Assembly (NCBI GenBank): GCA_003996215.1
Contig: QJPP01007525.1
Location: forward strand, 1,798,001-1,862,000
Reading direction: 5' to 3'
Source of the DNA: Jaltomata sinuosa
Taxonomy: Eukaryota > Streptophyta > Magnoliopsida > Solanales > Solanaceae
DNA length: 64,000 bases
The notes under the pieces were generated by a model that was not told the origin of the DNA, ran no database searches, and saw nothing but the letters and a program-made list of their open reading frames with translations. How positions within the stretch are numbered: position 1 is the stretch's first letter; each line of letters starts with the position of its first letter. Shown here piece by piece: positions 62,486-64,000 of the stretch. The position numbers and the translations under genes are program-made.

Positions 62486-64000
62486 CCTAACTTCTTTACT
62501 TGTATTTGAAACTACCCAAGAAAAGAAAAAAAGATGGGATCTTTTGAATCAAGAAACCATTTTTAATGGGGTTTCTTGTGTTTTTCTTTATGGTTCACAG
62601 AATTATGTGCCCAGAAAGTGTTTTTGATGATTGATGATCTATCTGGTCTGGTAGTTGTCGGGTTGTGCAAGAGGGTGTGCCAGAGTCAAAGGTTTAGGTT
62701 CATTTTCTGTTTATGAATCTTAAAAAGTTTTTGTAAAGGCGGCTGACTTTTAAAAAAATATTTAAATAAAAATAAAATTGGGAAAATTCATTGAAACAAA
62801 ACGAAAAGGCACAAAAATTATTTATTTTGAAATAAAGTCAGTAACTGACAAGGAAGAAATAAATAGGAACGTGCATCAGGAAATAGATGACAATTTGGGA
62901 TAACGTAATGTTGATAATAAAGAAATGTTTACGTGATTTCGTAGAAACATCAAAGTTTAGTAAGAGATTTTTTTCTAGTTATATTTGCTAGATGTCATCA
63001 CTAAAATTAAAGGGAACAAGTTATTTGCTAAATTTTTGTTTTTGCTACTAATTATTTTCTTGAAAGTCAAACAAAACAGTTTATGATTAATCATCAATGA
63101 CACAGGATCTATTACATGATGATAATCTCAAGTTGATTTCTTAATTTTTTTCAGTAATTAAAGTCAAACTGGCAACACCTGTATTCTTTTAATGGTCTAT
63201 CATTCTTTTTTTTTCTTTTTCTAGTTTGATTTGTTCCCTATTTTTTTTTTCTTAAGACAAAAAGGAAATGATTTTGAGATGATTATTTTGCTCGTGAAAT
63301 TGCAAGGAAACGCATCATTTTGTTTTATTCTCTCTATGGTCTCACTGCAACTGGTCAGTCTTGATGTCTTGACTTTATGCCTTTGCCTCTCTTACCTCAT
63401 CAGCAATTATTGGGTCGGGTTAAAAGAATTTAAATACTGACTGTATTAAAATTTGGAGAAAAGAAATTCACATAGATGTCATGTAGCAATTTTGTTGAAA
63501 AAATGTAACAAGGGACACATATAACTATTTTCTGAGAGTATATGGACAAATCTGATCATTTTCTGGTATTATTAATGAGAAAAAGGGCCAAAATAAATGG
63601 TACTAGTAGCTAAAGAGTTTTTATGATACACATCAAAAGTTAACCTGATAAAAATTATTAACAGATTTGCTGAAATAGATTAAACTATACAAATATTATA
63701 AAAAGAATCTCTACAGACTACAATATCAGTGCATAACTACAAAATAAATATTTTATTGAACCACCGTGAATCATGGCGGAAATGGGTCAATGGAAGACTC
63801 TACAGCTAGCCTAGTAGGTACTAGTGAAAACAACTTATCCTTTATTCAGAAAGAATATACCTCACTTTAACCTTTTTCCAAGATGAATTTATATTAGGAG
63901 GTCGTTTGGTAGAGTGTATAAGAATACTATTGGTCTTGGGGAAGTCGGGAGGACAAAATCCGGGAAGAGGGGAACGATGATGTTTGAATATGTGTAAATG
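62486..64000. other. Upstream region of the SPARK kinase, no gene seen
   Basis: The first few hundred bases probably hold the kinase promoter and leader, judged by position. The rest is AT-rich with no supported coding frame. Near 63577 'aaaaagggccaaaataaatg' resembles a fold-back arm tip. From about 63898 'aggtcgtttggtagagtgta' looks like the start of a MITE that runs off the window, but the other end is not visible. Confidence 0.55.

Overview
This window is nuclear DNA of a flowering plant. It is AT-rich, its genes are split by GT-AG introns, and between the genes lie many small non-autonomous transposons. The repeats point to Solanaceae: TS-type SINEs ending in a TTG run, a second tRNA-derived SINE, Stowaway and hAT-like MITEs, and fold-back elements with 'caaatataccc' sub-repeats. 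The family assignment rests on recognising these repeats, not on a search. No prokaryotic, viral, CRISPR or operon structure was seen. All exon coordinates below were worked out by hand from splice sites, reading-frame continuity and known protein families.

Layout from left to right: (1) 1-2.5 kb is non-coding and carries a TA/CA microsatellite inside a longer low-complexity array. (2) 2.87-7.75 kb (+) is a four-exon serine hydroxymethyltransferase of the plant SHM6/SHM7 class, with an N-terminal extension and a KRKR stretch. (3) 11.3-12.4 kb (-) is a two-exon BYPASS1-like protein. (4) 12.4-22.4 kb is a gene-poor, repeat-rich stretch. (5) 22.4 and 24.7 kb (+) hold two tandem, single-exon ATS3-type PLAT/LH2 secreted proteins inside a duplicated segment. 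(6) 26.6-32.3 kb (-) is an 11-exon AKT2/3-type Shaker K+ channel. (7) 35.6-56.8 kb (-) is a 37-exon UDP-glucose:glycoprotein glucosyltransferase (UGGT/EBS1), the largest gene; its introns hold SINE, copia and fold-back debris. (8) 60.5-62.5 kb (-) is an intronless SPARK-domain receptor-like kinase like Arabidopsis At1g11050. (9) The remainder to 64 kb is non-coding.

The genes do not form a pathway. They are a phloem/guard-cell type K+ channel, an ER glycoprotein folding sensor, a one-carbon enzyme paralogue, a surface kinase, a BYPASS-like protein and secreted PLAT proteins, sitting next to each other as ordinary plant neighbours. The hand-built AKT2 model (837 aa), UGGT model (1639 aa) and SHMT model (594 aa) each stay in frame across every junction, which supports them strongly.

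I did not find a previously undescribed biological system. The most informative structure is the ATS3 duplication. Copy A carries a roughly 1.06 kb fold-back element bounded by a perfect 9-bp target duplication, and copy B keeps the matching site without the element. A second small element, 170 bp away, also has a perfect 9-bp duplication.
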